A stretch of DNA of 64,000 bases from Amblyomma americanum. Its lineage: Eukaryota; Arthropoda; Arachnida; Ixodida; Ixodidae. Position numbers and translations under genes: made by a program. The notes below the pieces were generated by a model, which worked only from the letters and a program-made list of their open reading frames with translations, made no database searches and was not told the origin of the DNA. Where the stretch lies: assembly GCF_052857255.1 (NCBI RefSeq), contig NC_135505.1:26168269-26232268 (forward strand). Reading direction: 5' to 3'. Positions within the stretch are counted from its first letter, which is position 1. Each line of letters begins with the position of its first letter. Shown one piece after another: positions 10,849-21,705 of this stretch.

Positions 10849-11526
10849 TTAATCTTTCCTGCCCTCCTACCAATGGGAACGGCGGGTAGCAGTACGAAGA
10901 GTACTTCTGGTCTTCGTCCGGCGACACGTTACCGGTTGGGGCAGCAATTCCAACTTCTCAAAGCAAAACTTGTTTATTAAAGACGGGATTGAAATACAAG
11001 GTGGTGATGACAAGGCAGTTTAAAGAAAAGGCTGATAAAAAAGGCTGTTAAAAACGGCCGAGCTTGAGACTCGGCGCGCTCCTCTCAAGTCGTCGTTTCC
11101 CGCGGGTTTTAACCCCTTCGATAATTGGGCGGAGCTTGAGTAATCTAATTCTCGCCCAATTTGGACCAATAGCAAAGCAATTGCATCGTATGTACTAGTG
11201 GGCGTAGTCCAGGGCTCGCCGGTCCGAGCCCAGTGGAATGCGCAGCTTGCTGCATGCGCATTCGATCCACCGGTTGCCACGCGTCGGGACAGAAAGGATT
11301 AGTGCCCGAGCCCAGTGGAATGCGCAGCTCGCTGCATGCGCATTCGATCCACCGGTTGCCACGCGTCAGGACAGAAAGGATTAGTGCCGCCTCTCACCCT
11401 AAGCGCGGGCGTCACGCCTCGACGTACATTCCTCGATTCCCCCCCCCCCCCCCCCCCGGGCATGATCGCTCCTGGTAAAAGGTGCGGTGGGGGGGTGGCA
11501 TCGGCCCCGTGGGCTTACACTTAACA
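10847..11526 (-). repeat. 5' LTR of Gyp2
   Basis: Partner of 6207-6881. Begins (minus) TGTTAAGTG at 11526 and carries the same 82-bp duplication (from 11225 and 11307) and the same C-run/G-run pair (about 11440-11457 and 11488-11494). Followed outside by ATTCA, matching 6202-6206. Confidence 0.9.
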
Positions 11527-11584
11527 ATTCAGTTCGAATAATTTCCAAAATGCACTATTTGACTTGTTCGAGATTTTCTCATAG

Positions 11585-11830
11585 GTCCACCACAGTGGTT
11601 CAGTTGTTATAGTGCTCGGCTGCTCACCCGAAAGACTCCGGTTCGATCCTGGCCATGGCTGTCTAATTTTGATGGAGCCAAAACTCTAGAGGCCTGTGTA
11701 TTATGCGATGTCATTGCACGGTAAAGGAGCCTAGGTGGTCGAAATTTCCGGATCTCTTCACTGCTGTGTCTCTCATAGCCTGACTCGCTTTGGCACATTA
11801 AACCCCATAAACGCAACCAAATCAAATCAA
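11585..11830 (+). repeat. tRNA-derived SINE, type B
   Basis: Head with box B-like GGTTCGATCC at about 11640, body GATGGAGCCAAAACTCTAGA, and the alternative tail CTCATAGCCTGACTCGCTTTGG followed by CATTAAACCCCATAAA. This tail differs from the type A tail ending GCGCCGTAAGGG, so the window holds two tail subfamilies sharing one head and body. Confidence 0.85.
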
Positions 11831-11889
11831 TTTTTTAATATTGGCGCACGCCTAACAAAAAGCATATAGCAAGCCCTCAACAAATGGTA

Positions 11890-12133
11890 TGTTGCCGCCG
11901 CGGTGGCTGATTGGTTACGGCGCTGGGTTACTGGAGCGTAGATGCTGGTTCGATCCTTGCAGCAGCGGTCAAATTTCAATGGAGGCGAAACTCTAGAACC
12001 CCGGGCACATGTACTGTTCGATGTCAGTGCACATTAAAGAACTCCAGGTGGTCGAAATTTCTGGATTCCTTCACTATGGCGTCTCTCATAGCCTGTCTCG
12101 CATTGGGACGTTAAACCCCCATAAACCATGAAC
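11890..12133 (+). repeat. Type B SINE with target-site duplication
   Basis: Head GCCGCGGTGGCTGATTGGTT, box B-like GGTTCGATCC, tail CTCATAGCCTGTCTCGCATTGG then GACGTTAAACCCCCATAAAC. The 9-bp word CAAATGGTA flanks it (11881-11889 and 12134-12142). Confidence 0.9.
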
Positions 12134-12142
12134 CAAATGGTA

Positions 12143-13040
12143 AGTATAAAAGAAAAGAATTGGAAAGAATGAGAAATGTCATGCATGCTGAAACAAAGCA
12201 GCTGCTGAATGCTTTGAAATTGCAGATTGCATGCATGCATACAAAAATACTGCTCCCACTATTGCAACACATATCAGTTAAGACTGCCTCAAGTAACTTA
12301 TTTATATCTGCCCTCATTAGCAATAGCTTCACATTGCACAGTTGAGAGGGATATGGCTGGATTCATTATATCATTGCTGATAGTTTTATGCAGCAAATGA
12401 GAGTTACAGTACTTAAGATAAGCAAAGGATGAGTCGATTTGGCAAAGGCATATATGAATGTTGCAGAAATGTGAGAGTGATATCACACGTCAAGTGCTTT
12501 GGCACAAGACTGTTCACACGTTCAACATCAGTTTTTTATATTAGTTTTCAGGCTTTACATGCAGGAAGTTTCAGGATGCGAGTGCAGGCCACATCAAGAA
12601 TAGCCTGGCAAGGTACCTGGCTCGCGTCAACAATGGGCCGGCCGCAGCAACGCCAGAGCGGGCCATGTGAAAAATAGCCTCGTATGCTACCTGGCACGCC
12701 TTATTACACGGAACCTTGATCATACGTTTTTCACTGAACCGGGAAAGAAAAACGTAACAGCCGGGAAAATGCAGCAGTGAGGAATACAACAACAGGGTTC
12801 AACTGTAATGAGCCGACAGCAGCATTCAGCTGCTGCAACATATAACTGTTAATTAGTTTATTTTTTAATTTACCTTCTTTAGCTCTAGTCAGGCACCTGT
12901 GATGTTTTGAGAATTAAACAAGTTTAACCTTTTTTTCTGTACGTCTTGAAGACCATGCTGATACGTGTGCCACAAACTCCATTTGCTTATGTGTCCTTCC
13001 AGCAGGGTTGATTGCCTCTATGTGTGCATTAATAAAATGG
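12143..13040. other. No feature recognised
   Basis: Only short open frames and no repeat-family match. GC-richer patch at 12590-12680 without a recognisable product. Confidence 0.4.
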
Positions 13041-13110
13041 CTAAAACTTCTCAACTCAACAATAGTTGAACAGGGGATTATCTTGCTGCGTGCATCAACA
13101 AAATGACAAA

Positions 13111-13402
13111 AACTTCTCAACTGAACAGATTTCAATATGTGGTCAAAAAAAGTGTCCCACTATGCAAGAATTTGGAAGCAATAAGGTGTATGGCCTTTTT
13201 GTTGCCATGATTTTTTTCTGTGTGACGGAAGTCCACGAAACGATCACTAAAACACAACTTCTCAATCAACAGATTTCAACGGGGTCAACAAAAATGTGGG
13301 CCACTATGCAAGAATTTGGCAACAATAAGGTGTATGGCCATTTTGTTGAAATTTTATTGGGTGTGTTGACGGAAGTCCACGAAACTATCACTAAAACAAC
13401 AC
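13111..13402 (+). repeat. Two tandem copies of a ~145-bp unit
   Basis: The unit starts AACTTCTCAA at 13111 and again at 13256. Each copy contains CACTATGCAAGAATTTGG, AATAAGGTGTATGGCC, ACGGAAGTCCACGAAAC and ATCACTAAAAC in the same order. A partial earlier echo (AACTTCTCAACTCAACA) lies near 13045. No coding function is apparent. Confidence 0.85.
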
Positions 13403-13467
13403 ACCGATTTTTGTAAGGGCCGAAACGCAACGTAGACGTGAGCTCGTTCAGAAAGGTGGTGATCTAG

Positions 13468-14028
13468 TCGTATGTCCGTTTCATTGAGGTTGTTAGCAAG
13501 CTTGCTTCAAGAAATGATGAGCTGGAAAACCGTTCTCGCAGAAACAATCTTATATTTCACGGTCTTGCTGAAGAAGATGAAGAAACTAACAAAGCTCTGT
13601 TCATTGCGGTGACTAAGGTATTCATCGACAACCTTCAGTTGGATTGCCATAAAATAGAAAGGTATCATCGGCTAGGTAGAAAGCAAGAAGGGCGCCCTCG
13701 TCCTGTCATCGTTAAGCTACTTGACTTTCGGGAAAAAACTCAAGCGTTAAAAAATGCTCATAGGCTCAAAAATTTAGGCATTAGCTTATCCGAGGATTTC
13801 TCTGCTCACGTTCGATTGATCCGGAAAAAAATATGGGATGCAACGCAATCTTATCGTGACAGTGGCTCGAAGGTTCATTTGCGTTATGACCACGTGTTTA
13901 TTGATAGCGTGCGGTACAACTGGGATGATGTTGAGAAAAGTTTGGTCAAAGATTCGAAATCAACGCCCCCGGACACTGCTGCTGCTGCTACTGCTACTGC
14001 TGCCAAGCCACCCGCAGATTCTTACTGA
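13468..14028 (+). pseudogene. LINE ORF1 C-terminal part
   Basis: An open frame of 186 codons follows an in-frame TAG at 13465. It contains ELENRSRRNNLIFHGLAEE and then RYHRLGRKQEGRPRPVIVK, a pattern seen in L1-type and CR1-type ORF1 RNA-binding domains that act as nucleic-acid chaperones. It continues through ALKNAHRLKNLGISLSEDF. The end is alanine- and threonine-rich. The N-terminal coiled coil is missing or shifted out of frame. Confidence 0.65.
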
Positions 14029-14035
14029 CGGGACA

Positions 14036-16748
14036 CCGCCGCCAACCTTCGTGTTCTGAACATCAATGCCAGAAGTTTAGTAAACAAGCTTCCAAATTTT
14101 ATCTCTTTAATCCTATACTCATTCGCCTGATGTCATTGCGGTCACCGAAACGTGGCTACATGATGGTATAATTGACTCTGAAATAACTCCTCCAGGTTTC
14201 GTTGTAATTAGGGTGGACAGGAAGCATGGGAAAGGAGGCGGTGTCGCTCTCTTCATTAAGTCTAGTCTGAAATTTGTTGAAATTTCGGTCCCTGTCGAAA
14301 TAGAGTCAACTTGGTGCAAACTCTATGTAGGTAACAAATCATTTGTTATCGGTGCGGTGTATCGACCACCAGGCACTTCCGTAGACCACGTGCATTCTTT
14401 AAGTAACTTCTTGCATTCTCATGATATCAACAATCCAAATATAATTATCCTAGGAGACTTCAATCTTCCCGGAATTCACTGGCATACATTATCCATTACT
14501 GGTCAAGACATTGCAATCAGTAATGAACTTGTCAATTTTTTTTGTCATTTGGATTAAAACAGATAGTTGATAAGTCCTCGAGGTCTTCGGCAATACTGGA
14601 TCTGGTGTTTTTAAGCTCTTCTCTTTTCGCGACGAATTTTACATGCGAAGTCGTCGAGGGGATATCCGATCATAACGCTGTTCTTGTTTCGATCCCATGT
14701 TCTATTCCTTCCTCAAAACTAACTTATTCAACATTTTCGGATATCAGTAGAGCAGACGACGTGCCTATTCTGGATTTATTAAGTGACGCATTTGAACAGT
14801 TTCAGCACCTCAGCATATCATGTGACGTGAATTCTTTAGTAACATTTTTCGAGAACATTGTGAAGGTCTGTATTGAGCGTTTTGTTGCATTAAAAACTAA
14901 AAAGCAAAACCACAGTATGCCCTGGATAACAAGAGACATACTGCATCTTTCTCGCCGTGTTGCCAGACTACGCGTTTTCAAGCGCAATGGTAACCCTGAA
15001 CTTTTGCAACAGTTCAGCGACGCTAAGAAGAACTCCGTGCCAGAGTTCACCCGGGAAAAGATTTTTACTACAGAAATTCCTTGCCGCAATTAATGAAACA
15101 CAATCCCCGCAAATTTTGGGCATCCATACTGCCACAGAGAACTAGTCCCAATACCTTCATTATTGATGATAAGCCGGTGTGTGACTCATTAGCTATAGCT
15201 ACTAGTTTCAACACATATTTTCAGTCGGTATTTACAACAGATAACCTTGAAATGATTACTTTTCCTAGCAACTCTCAATGTTCTGTCGATGATATTTCAA
15301 TAAGCGTCGAAGGTGTTCTGAACCTCATTCTGAACATAAATGTGAAAAAAAGTAGTGGTCCTGATGATATCCCTAATGTATTTCTGCATCGTTACTCTCT
15401 TTGGACCAGCCGCTATTTGACTAACATCTTCCAGAAATAGCTATCAACCGCAACCGTCCCCGTAGCCTGGAAGCTTGCAAAAGTTATTCCCCTGTTTAAA
15501 GCTGGCAGCACCCAAATCTTGTCCAACTATCGCCCCATTTCGTTAACTTCACACTCATGCAAATTACTAGAACATATCATTCATAAGCACATTACAGAAT
15601 TTCTTGAAGCTAACAATATCTTGTGCAAACTTCAGCATGGGTTTCGGCGCCGGCTCAGTACCATTTCACAACTTGTAGAATTCACGCACGACATTGCTAG
15701 TTCCCTCGACACGGGCTCACAAATCGACGCTTTATTTATCGACCTTTCTAAAGCTTTCGACACCGTTCTCCACAGCAAACTTTTTTGTAAACTTAATGCA
15801 ATACTCAAAAACCCGTTACTGGTAGACTGGATATCAAGCTTTCTTTCTAATCGTACACAGTATGTTTCTTTCAACTCCTGTTCATCTGAAACTGTTAATG
15901 TATCATTCGGTGTACCACAAGGATCCGTGTTCTGACCACTGTTGTTCTTATTATACATTAATGATTTGCCAGAAAATATTATTTCTAAAATTCGGTTGTA
16001 TGCAGACGATTGTGTGATATACAGTTCAATTAACACCCCTGAGGATCACGCGCAACTAAATCAGTCATTCGTGTCATTCTGCTCATGGTGTGAAACATGG
16101 CAAATGCAAATAAACTTTCGTAAATCTGTATACATGTCATTCTGTAATCGCACAATACCATCTTCTTACACCTACTCATTCAAAGATAACTCTCTGCATC
16201 AAGTGTCCGAGTACAAATATTTAGGTCTTCTTTTTTCTTCTAACTTGTCCTGGTCAAAGCATATTAACACAATGTCCAATAATGCAATGCGGAGGCTCGG
16301 TTATCTAAAACGTACACTTAGTGTTGCCCCCCAAGAAACTAAACTGGTAATATACAAAGCTTTATTTCGTCCACTTTTGGAGTATGGGTCAATAATCTGG
16401 AATCCTCATAAACAGTCCGATATCAGTAAGCTGGAATCGGTCCAAAGGAAAGCAGTACTGTTTATTTGCCGACGGTATGACAGAAATTTTTCACCTTCAT
16501 CCACTCTTCCTGCCATAGGCCTTTCCCTCCTTTGTACCCGCCGCGACAATGAGTGTTTAAAATATTTTCATGGTATTGTTAATTCATCCCGCTTTGCTTC
16601 ACTGTCTGAGTATTTGCATTTTTCAGCATCTTCATCTACAAGGAGCTACCACCCATTGAATGTAACACCCATTCACGCGCGCACAGATGTGTTCAAATTT
16701 AGTTTTTTTTCCTCGTGTTATCGAACGATGCAATTCTTTACCCGGTGA
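14036..16748 (+). pseudogene. LINE ORF2 (EN-RT), multiple frameshifts
   Basis: The endonuclease starts with NLRVLNINARSLVNK at about 14040. It includes TETWLHDG (about 14150), GDFNLPGIHWH (about 14455) and a GISDHNAVL motif (about 14660). The reverse transcriptase shows SNYRPISLTSHSCKLLEH (15520), GFRRRLSTISQL, LFIDLSKAFDTV, FGVPQGSVF then a TGA stop at 15933, and YADDCVIY at about 16000. The thumb and C-terminus run to 16748. Frameshifts or stops lie near 14110, 14545, 15040-15090, 15438 and 15933, so no enzyme can be made. Confidence 0.85.
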
Positions 16749-16942
16749 TATACGCTCCCTGGAACCAAACCTATTTTTCAATGTTGTTTCAAATCTGTGA
16801 TTAGTCTGTTGCATTTCTGTTCTGTATTTTAATGGTGTTCACTTCTGAATATGTTGTCCCTCTCTGCCTTTTTTTTCTCTCCTCTTCCTCCCACTCCTGC
16901 AATAGCCCCATCGGGGCTGCAGTATATGTAAAAAAAATAAAT

Positions 16943-17297
16943 TACGTTCATCAGTGACAGGTGAGAGAGGATGGCAGCGTATGACGCGCTGTCAGAGGCC
17001 TTACTCACATTGAGTCCCAGGATGGAACGCGTGGTTCTTTAGCGCTTTTGGATCTAGAGTGTTATGCAGTATCTGAAACATAATGTCCCGACTCGAGAGA
17101 GCTGCTCGAAACCAAGTCATGAACGGGGGAAACATGTTTTCCGCATAGGTGTGCATTTGGAGCCTGTTTAAAAAAACGTGCTCAATTACGTTTCCTAGAC
17201 AAGATGTTAGCGAAATTGGGCGGAGCTACCCAATCTCGAGTTTTTTTCCCGGTTTAGAATCGTACCTGTTGCAGAGAAATTGAAATTATTTTTTTTT
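16943..17297. other. No feature recognised
   Basis: No open frame or repeat match seen between the LINE tail and the next SINE. Confidence 0.4.
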
Positions 17298-17470
17298 ACC
17301 CACCGCGGTGGCGCAATTGTTAGCGTGTTCCGCTACCGATGCGGAGTCCCCTAGTTCGAACCCGCCCGCGACGGCCGCGTTTCGATGGAGGCGACACGAT
17401 AAGGCGCCCGTGTGCTTTGAGATGCCAGTGCATGTCAAAGATCTCCAGGTGGTAAAAATATTCAGGAGAC
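17298..17470 (+). repeat. tRNA-derived SINE, 3'-truncated
   Basis: Head CCACCGCGGTGGCGCAATTG, box B-like AGTTCGAACCC at about 17353, and body CGATGGAGGCGACACG with AAAGATCTCCAGGTGG. The family tail is replaced at about 17470 by LINE 3' sequence. Confidence 0.8.
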
Positions 17471-17755
17471 GATTAACAACTGGACGCTCCTGTCCAGTTG
17501 TAGTCAACATAGTGCTGTGCGCGCGTGTTTATTGCTCCATCATAAACTAATCACGCGCACAACCTGTACACATTTCTTATTGTGTAAATAGTTTGTGTTT
17601 ATTACCTTTCCCCATATCCTCTCTTCCTGTCCCCTCATCACTTTCATTTCTTTTCTTCATTCTGCCTGATATCCTTTATTTCCGCTGCCACAGCTCAGGT
17701 TCTTCACTATCGATGGCAGATGCCGGCGCTAGCAAAAATCTTTTCCTTATTTTTT
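17471..17755 (+). repeat. LINE 3' end fragment (same family as 21706-22449)
   Basis: About 170 bp (17487-17655) is similar in inverted orientation to 21725-21880: both have CGCGCACAACCTG, ACACATTTC and TATTGTGTA, then CCTATCCTCT-like words. The following block (17659-17745; CCTTTATTTCCGCTGCC, ATCGATGGCAGATG) is the inverse of the block repeated three times in the array at 20444-21705. I infer a 3' UTR end of one RNase H-type LINE family. No coding sequence is present. Confidence 0.6.
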
Positions 17756-17779
17756 ATTATTGTTTTAATAACCACATAC

Positions 17780-18145
17780 TACTATTACCACCACTGCGGC
17801 ACCTCTTCTTTCACTCCCTCTTTTATCACTTCTCTTACGGCGCGGTTCAGGTGTCTGCCGATATGTGAGAGAGATAGTGTCATTTCCTTTCCCGAAACAC
17901 CAATTCTCATTTTCAAATTGGCCCGGGTTCGAACCTGACCGCGGCAGCTGCATTTTTATGTGGGCAAAACGCTAAGGCGCCCGTGTGGCGTGCAGTGTCA
18001 GTACACGTTAAAGATCCGCAGATGGTCGAAATTATTCAGGAGCTCCCCACTACGGCACCTCTTTCGTCCTTTTTTTTCTTTCACTCCTTTATCCCTTCCC
18101 TTACGGCGCGGTTTAGGTGTCCAACGATATATGAGAGATAATAAT
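17780..18145 (+). repeat. Two adjoining type A SINE fragments
   Basis: 17780-17905 is a tail portion (GCGGCACCTCTTC, TTACGGCGCGGTTCAGGTGT, CATTTCCTTTCCC). 17925-18145 is a second copy from box B onward (GGGTTCGAACCTGACCGCGG), through CTAAGGCGCCCGTGTGGCG, to the tail TTACGGCGCGGTTTAGGTGT. Confidence 0.8.
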
Positions 18146-18456
18146 AATATTAATTGGTTTTTGGTGGAATGGAAATGGCGCAGTATCTGTCTCATATATC
18201 GTTGGACACCTGAACCGCGCCGTAAGGGAAGGGATAAAGGAGGGAGTGAAAGAAGATAGTAACGAATAGGTCCGTAGTGGAGGGCTCCGGAATAATTTCG
18301 ACCACCTGCGGATCTTTAACGTGCACTGACATCGCACAGCACACGGGCGCCTTAGCGTTTTTCCTCCATAAAAACGCAGCCGCCGCGGTCGGGTTCGAAC
18401 CCGGGAACTCCGGATCAGTAGTCGAGCGCCCTAACCACTGAGCCACCGCGGCGGGG
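18146..18456 (-). repeat. Full-length type A SINE, tail to tail with neighbour
   Basis: Complete minus copy. The A/T-rich tail (AATAATATTAATTGG) is at the left. The head at 18385-18456 contains the inverse of box B (GGGTTCGAACCCGGGAACTC) and of box A (CCACTGAGCCACCGCGGCGG). It abuts 17925-18145 in opposite orientation, forming an inverted pair. A short plus-oriented tail scrap continues to about 18512. Confidence 0.88.
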
Positions 18457-18639
18457 CAGAGATACTGCGCCATTTCCTTTTCCCAAAAACCAAATACTAT
18501 TATTGTTTTCAAATTGGTTTTGGCGCTGGTTCTCAGCTAATTGGAGAATTCTGTTGGCTGCCCTCGTCCCAATTGCCCTTTACGTGGGCGCGTTCTGCCG
18601 CTTAATAACGCGAGAGTATTAAAGGCCCCGTTTTCGCAG

Positions 18640-18945
18640 AAAATCCGGTGTTAGCGTTGTCGGCATCGGAGTTGTGAGCGAATGACTGGAGTGGCTAAAC
18701 AAGGCTATCATGAGAGGTCAATCTAGGAGGCAGGTGGGCCACCTATGTCCAGTGACCTTGCGGCGTCATCGCAGCCAGCCCACCCGCAATTGAGCAAGCT
18801 GCCAACCCCGGCTGGTGGTATCTAAATATTCGATTGGTCGCTCGGGAAGCGCAACCTAGGTCACCCAAGGCCTACCGCTGGCACCACCTGTCATCGCAGG
18901 GCAGTTTCGCATTGCTTAAACGCTGCACCACTGCGCCAGGAGTGG
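18640..18945 (-). repeat. Possible different tRNA-derived SINE
   Basis: On the minus strand the right end reads CCTGGCGCAGTGGTGCAGCG, which fits a Pol III box A (TGGCGCAGTGG). No good box B was found. Low-confidence call on one box and general SINE-like size. Confidence 0.3.
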
Positions 18946-18989
18946 CATGAGGACTCCCAAGGATTTATGGTTGTGAAGTAGAAAGTGAC

Positions 18990-19239
18990 CTGGTTTGATT
19001 TGGTTTGGTTTGGTTTAGGGGGGTTTAACGTCCCAAAGCGATTCTGGCCATGAGGGACGCCGATGTGAAGGCTTAGCAAATTTCGACCACTTGCGCTTCT
19101 TTAACGCGCACAGACACCGTACAGTACACGGGCCTCTAGTATTTTGTCTCCATCGAAATTCGACCGCCACGACCGGGATGGAGCCTGCGCCTTTCGGGTC
19201 AACAGACAAGCGCCATAGACACAGAGCCACCGCGGCGGC
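18990..19239 (-). repeat. Type B SINE
   Basis: The tail (GGTTTAGGGGGGTTTAACGT, CCCAAAGCGATTCTGGCC) is at the left after a (GGTTT)n run. The head is at the right end (GAGCCACCGCGGCGGC). The order is that of a minus copy of the 11890-12133 type. Confidence 0.85.
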
Positions 19240-20027
19240 TGAGAATAAACTTATGTACGTATCCGAAATAATCCACTACGCTATTGCGTCATGCCCTAGA
19301 GGCGGAGCTTAATTTTCCCCTTCCATTTTTTCAATTATATCATCATTCCCTATCAGGCAATTCATTTGCTTTTTGTACTTACATATCCTGGTGACGTTTG
19401 AGTTCAACTGCAAGGATCTAATTACCAGATTTCTATTGTTTACTCACTTTTCCTTGAACAGGTCCACGTACAAAGACAACCCTCTTTGAGTACACACCTT
19501 TTTTGACGAGTAAACACCAGGTTTTCCTCTGTTCGAAATTTTTGCCGCTGTCCCGTGAATAATCAAATATCGTAAGGTTCTTTACAATAATAAAAATTTA
19601 ACTGTTATTAAACCGATGTGATTCTATAAAACAATGTTTGCGTGCGGCCCACCTGCAATACCTTCCGCCTATTATATTAAATTATGGAACACTTTTCAAA
19701 GGCTTACACACCGCAAAACGAAGCCGATGCACAAAGGCGGACACACTCCGTCATTCTATTCAGTGGCCAAAAATTAATCGATTAGGAGAATTTTTTTATT
19801 AGGTTAGCTTAGACTTTTTATTTTAAAAGCATGCCTGCAGCCTCGATGACGCTGTGCTACAGTCGTTGCAGCCAAATGTTCATCTAAGATTTGAGAATAA
19901 TAATAAATACTCTCTTTATGTCTTCATTATAATGTTCTTGAATTGCACGCGTAAGAGAAAAAAGGGTTTTCTCTGCGAAGTCAGTGCATGCAAATATATT
20001 TCCTCTCGTATTTAAAAAAAATGAAGC
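19240..20027. other. AT-rich stretch, no feature recognised
   Basis: No substantial open frame and no repeat match seen. Confidence 0.4.
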
Positions 20028-20396
20028 TTGGTTTTCAGGAAAGGAAGTGGCGCAGTAACTTCCTCATATCTCGGTGGATACCCGAACAACGCAGTATGGA
20101 AAGGGGTAAAAGAAGGAGTGAAGGAACCAAAAAAATGGAGGTCGCAAAAGCTTCGCCTTTAAGAGTGAGACGCGACATCATGTTGCACGGTTGCCAAGGT
20201 GTCCAAAGAACGCCATTGCCCGTTTGGCGCGACGCGTGGTCCGTTGGACAATTTAAGGGAAAGACGCCTGTCTCACTAATTGCGGCGGACACCCGAACCA
20301 GGCCGTAAGAGAGGAAGAAATGAAAATTGGTTTTAAGGAATGCAAATGACGCCTGTCTCATATTTCTCTCCGGACACCCGGACCGCGCCGTAGAAG
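20028..20396 (-). repeat. SINE tail fragments
   Basis: Two or three diverged pieces of the type A tail occur: GGAAAGGAAGTGGCGCAGTA near 20038, GACACCCGAACCAGGCCGTA near 20286, and GACACCCGGACCGCGCCGTA near 20373. Between them (about 20130-20270) is unassigned sequence. Confidence 0.6.
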
Positions 20397-20443
20397 TAGT
20401 AAGTGGTTTGTTAAAATAACAAAACGAACGAAAATATTTTTCC

Positions 20444-21705
20444 TAGCCCTTGAATCTGCCATCGATACTGAAGCACCTGAGCTGGGGCAGCGGAAATAAA
20501 GGATAGCAGGCAGAATGATAATAATTGGTTTTGGGTGATAGGAAATGGTGCAGTATCTGTCTCATATATCGTTGAACACCTGAACCGCGCCGTGAGAGAA
20601 GACATAAAGGAGAGAGTGAAAGAAGAAAGGAAGAAGAGGTGCCGTACTGGAGGGCTCCGGAATAATTTCGACCACCTGAGGAACTTTAACGTGCACTGAC
20701 ATCGCACAGCACACGGGCGCCTTAGCGTTTTTCCTCTATAAAAACGCAGCCACCGCGGTCGGGTTCAGGCAGATAATAATAATAATAATAATTGGTTTTT
20801 TAGCGGAAAGGAAATGGCGCAGTATGTCTCATATATCGTTGGACACCTGAGCCGCTTTTATTGCTAGCCCTTGCATCTGCCATCGATACTGAAGCACCTG
20901 AGCTGGGGCAGCGGAAATAAAGGATAGCAAGCAAAATAATAATAATTGGTTTTGGGGGATAGGAAATGGTGCAGTATCTGTCTCATATATCGTTGATCAC
21001 CTGAACCGCGCCGTGAGAGAAGACATAAAGGAGATAGTGAAAGAAGAAAGAAAGAAGAGGTGCCGTATTGGAGGGCTCCGGAATAATTTCGACCACCTGA
21101 GGATCTTTAACGTGCACTGACATCGCACAGCACACGCGCGCCTTAGCGTTTTTCCTCTATAAAAACGCAGCCACCGCGGTCGGGTTCAGGCAGATAATAA
21201 TAATAATAATAATTGGTTTTTTAGCGGAAAGGAAATGGCGCAGTATCTGTCTCATATATCGTTGGACACCTGAGCCGCTTTTATTGCTAGCCCTTGCATC
21301 TGCCATCGATACTGAAGCACCTGAGCTGGGGCAGCGGAAATAAAGAATAGCAGGCAGAATAATAATAATTGGTTTTGGGGGATAGGAAATGGTGCAGTAT
21401 CTGTCTCATATATCGTTGATCACCTGAACCGCGCCGTGAGAGAAGACATAAAGGAGATAGTGAAAGAAGAAATAAAGAAGAGGTGCCGTATTGGAGGGCT
21501 GCGGAATAATTTCGACCACCTGAGGATCTTTAACGTGCACTGACATCGCACAGCACACGGGCGCCTTAGCGTTTTTCCTCTATAAAAACGCAGCCACCGC
21601 GGTCGGGTTCAGGCAGATAATAATTATAATAATTGGTTTTTTAGGGGAAAGGAAATGGCGCAGTATCTGTCTCATATATCGTTGGACACCTGAACCGCTG
21701 AACCA
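20444..21705 (-). repeat. Threefold tandem array of a ~425-bp LINE-end/SINE composite
   Basis: The word TAGCCCTTGCATCTGCC (first copy TAGCCCTTGAATCTGCC) starts units at 20444, 20875 and 21298, giving periods of 431 and 423 bp. Each unit contains the LINE 3' end block (CATCGATACTGAAGCACCTG, GGGGCAGCGGAAATAAAG). A type A SINE in minus orientation, cut inside its head at CGGTCGGGTTC, follows. Then comes a (TAA)n tract and a second SINE tail ending GTTGGACACCTGA. Unit-specific substitutions (for example GAACACCTG in the first against GATCACCTG in the others) show the units are not an assembly stutter of one read. Confidence 0.88.

Larger units (their letters stand above)
6207..11526 (-). mobile_element. 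LTR retrotransposon with complete ends (Gyp2), internally deleted
   Basis: Two direct repeats of 675 and 680 bp (6207-6881 and 10847-11526) bound an internal region holding minus-strand gag and an integrase tail. Terminal bases are AGTTAA on the low side and TTAACA on the high side. The 5-bp word ATTCA occurs immediately outside both ends (6202-6206 and 11527-11531), a target-site duplication. A primer-binding site (minus TGGTGCCGTGACC) abuts the 5' LTR, and a purine tract (minus GGTGGGGAGG) abuts the 3' LTR. Protease, RT, RNase H and the integrase core are missing. A LINE and a SINE are inserted inside. The copy is non-autonomous and dead. Confidence 0.9.
13468..16942 (+). mobile_element. 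Decayed CR1/L2-like LINE
   Basis: The plus strand holds, in order, an ORF1 remnant, an endonuclease (EN), a reverse transcriptase without RNase H, and a 3' end with CCCCATCGGGGCTGCAGTAT followed by an A-rich tail ATAAATTA. Every domain is frameshifted. The CR1/L2 label rests on EN-RT organisation, motif style (YADDCVIY) and the stem-loop-like CCCCATCGGGG terminus; the exact clade was not tested. Confidence 0.8.

Noticed and set aside
20444..21705. CRISPR-like or classical satellite array
   Set aside because: Long units with SINE and LINE content and only about three copies; eukaryotic context.
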